From NCBI GenBank assembly GCA_036867785.1, contig CP145421.1, forward strand, positions 930,001-994,000: 64,000 nucleotides of DNA, read 5' to 3'. Position numbers and translations under genes: made by a program. This DNA is from Plasmodiophora brassicae (Eukaryota > Endomyxa: Phytomyxea > Phytomyxea > Plasmodiophorida). Numbering within the stretch: position 1 is the first letter of the stretch; every line of letters begins with the position of its first letter. The notes beneath the pieces were generated by a model, which ran no database searches, was not told the DNA's origin, and was given only the letters and a program-made list of their open reading frames with translations. Below are positions 63,352 through 64,000 of this stretch, one piece after another.

Positions 63352-64000
63352 ATGATGGGCGCCAGTGGCAGGCGGTCGTTGCGGTCCGTGCGGATGTGCG
63401 TGCAGGTCCTGCTGCTGGGCCGGCGATGGATGTCGGCGGTCGCCAGGCACGTCGCGCTGGGGCCGCTGTCGCCGCAGCACCAGCGGGTCGTCGATGCGGA
63501 GAAGCGGCTGCTGGACGACCTGGCCCGGGCCGTGCACCCGACGCTGGCGCCGGCGTCGGCCGACCTGTCCACTATTCGCGGCGCCGTCCGCCACCTGGAC
63601 GAACTGTTCTGCATGACCGTGATTGGCGAATTCAACAGCGGTTGGGCGCCCGTCGTCCCCTGGTTTCGCGTCTGCTGACGATGGCGCCCTCCAACCCCGG
63701 TCCTGCAGGGAAGTCGACGTTCATCAACGCGTTACTTGGCGAACGCGTATGCCAGGAGGGCGTGACGCCGACGACGAACGCGGTGACGACGGTTCGATAC
63801 GGGAGATCGGTGTCGTCGTCGCCCCTGTCGTCCCTGTCCGGCCATGTCGTCATGGCCAGGTCGCCGTGGCTGAAGGACAGCGTCATCGTGGACACGCCCG
63901 GCACCAACGCCATCGTTGCCGGGCACGAGGAGGTCACCGAGGAGATCATCCCGCGGTCCGACCTCGTCTTCTTCATCACGTCGGTCGACAGGCCGTTCTC
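63352..64000 (+). CDS. Dynamin-family (FZL / mitofusin-like) GTPase, 5' part
   Basis: Exon 1 63352-63640, exon 2 from 63709 to the window edge (68-nt intron). GTPase motifs: P-loop GEFNSGKSTFINALLG across the intron, switch I TPTTN, G3 IVDTPGTNAI, and the start of the next step DLVFFITSVDRPF. This is the bacterial-dynamin-like / FZL group rather than classical dynamin. An Arg-rich start (GASGRRSLRSVRMCVQVLLL) suggests mitochondrial or plastid targeting. An in-frame ATG at 63166 would add 62 basic, low-complexity residues; the ATG pair at 63352 is preferred. The end lies outside. Confidence 0.85.

Overview
The window is nuclear DNA of a gene-dense, GC-rich (roughly 60 percent by eye) unicellular eukaryote. 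Coding exons are broken by many short GT-AG introns, mostly 49 to 76 nt, many with a CTAAC or CTGAC branch-like motif before the acceptor. I placed introns by hand from frame, splice signals and family alignment from memory. In every complete multi-exon gene the summed exons divide by three. Gene content points to a flagellated protist: centrin, an SF-assemblin-like protein, PPP1R42 and an STPG/IQ protein. A secreted cystatin, a secreted pseudokinase, compact spacing and intron size would fit a plasmodiophorid (Rhizaria, for example Plasmodiophora-like). That assignment is inference.

Layout. 1-4.2 kb: a partial mitochondrial acyl-CoA ligase (ACSF2-like), a securin-like small protein, a two-PH-domain protein and a CCHC zinc-knuckle protein. 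4.2-7.9 kb: a P2A (SERCA-like) Ca2+-ATPase. 8-11.8 kb: an AidB/ACDH-11-type acyl-CoA dehydrogenase, a 40-bp minisatellite and Rab GDI. 12-15.7 kb: a head-to-head pair of paralogous small basic proteins, and a Crypton-like tyrosine-recombinase transposon sitting exactly at the stop codon of one of them. 15.7-18.2 kb: a small membrane protein, a DASH/Dad2-like coiled coil and a transmembrane pseudokinase. 18.3-26.9 kb: asparagine synthetase, NC2-alpha, centrin, a Cys/His protein, the STPG/IQ flagellar protein, a 4-TM protein and a cystatin. 27.3-35.2 kb: UBA1, a PDI with a 9-nt microexon, golgin-84 and Elp5. 35.4-40.9 kb: a formin and PPP1R42. 41-51.4 kb: a 3141-residue DUF3638/DUF3645 protein, followed by relic fragments of a related copy joined at a perfect 32-bp palindrome. 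52-64 kb: RCE1, a MARCH-type RING-CH ligase, a Rab11-like GTPase, a choline-transporter-like protein, an unknown protein, a triose-phosphate-translocator-family carrier, an SF-assemblin-like protein, an ERGIC-53-like lectin and the start of a dynamin/FZL-like GTPase.

The genes do not form an operon. Themes recur, though: the secretory pathway (Rab, GDI, golgin-84, L-type lectin, PDI, SERCA, RCE1), cilium and basal body, protein degradation and ubiquitin (UBA1, MARCH, cystatin, DUF3638) and cell division (securin-like, Dad2-like, formin). Many neighbours are divergent with only 170 to 450 bp between start codons, so shared promoters are likely.
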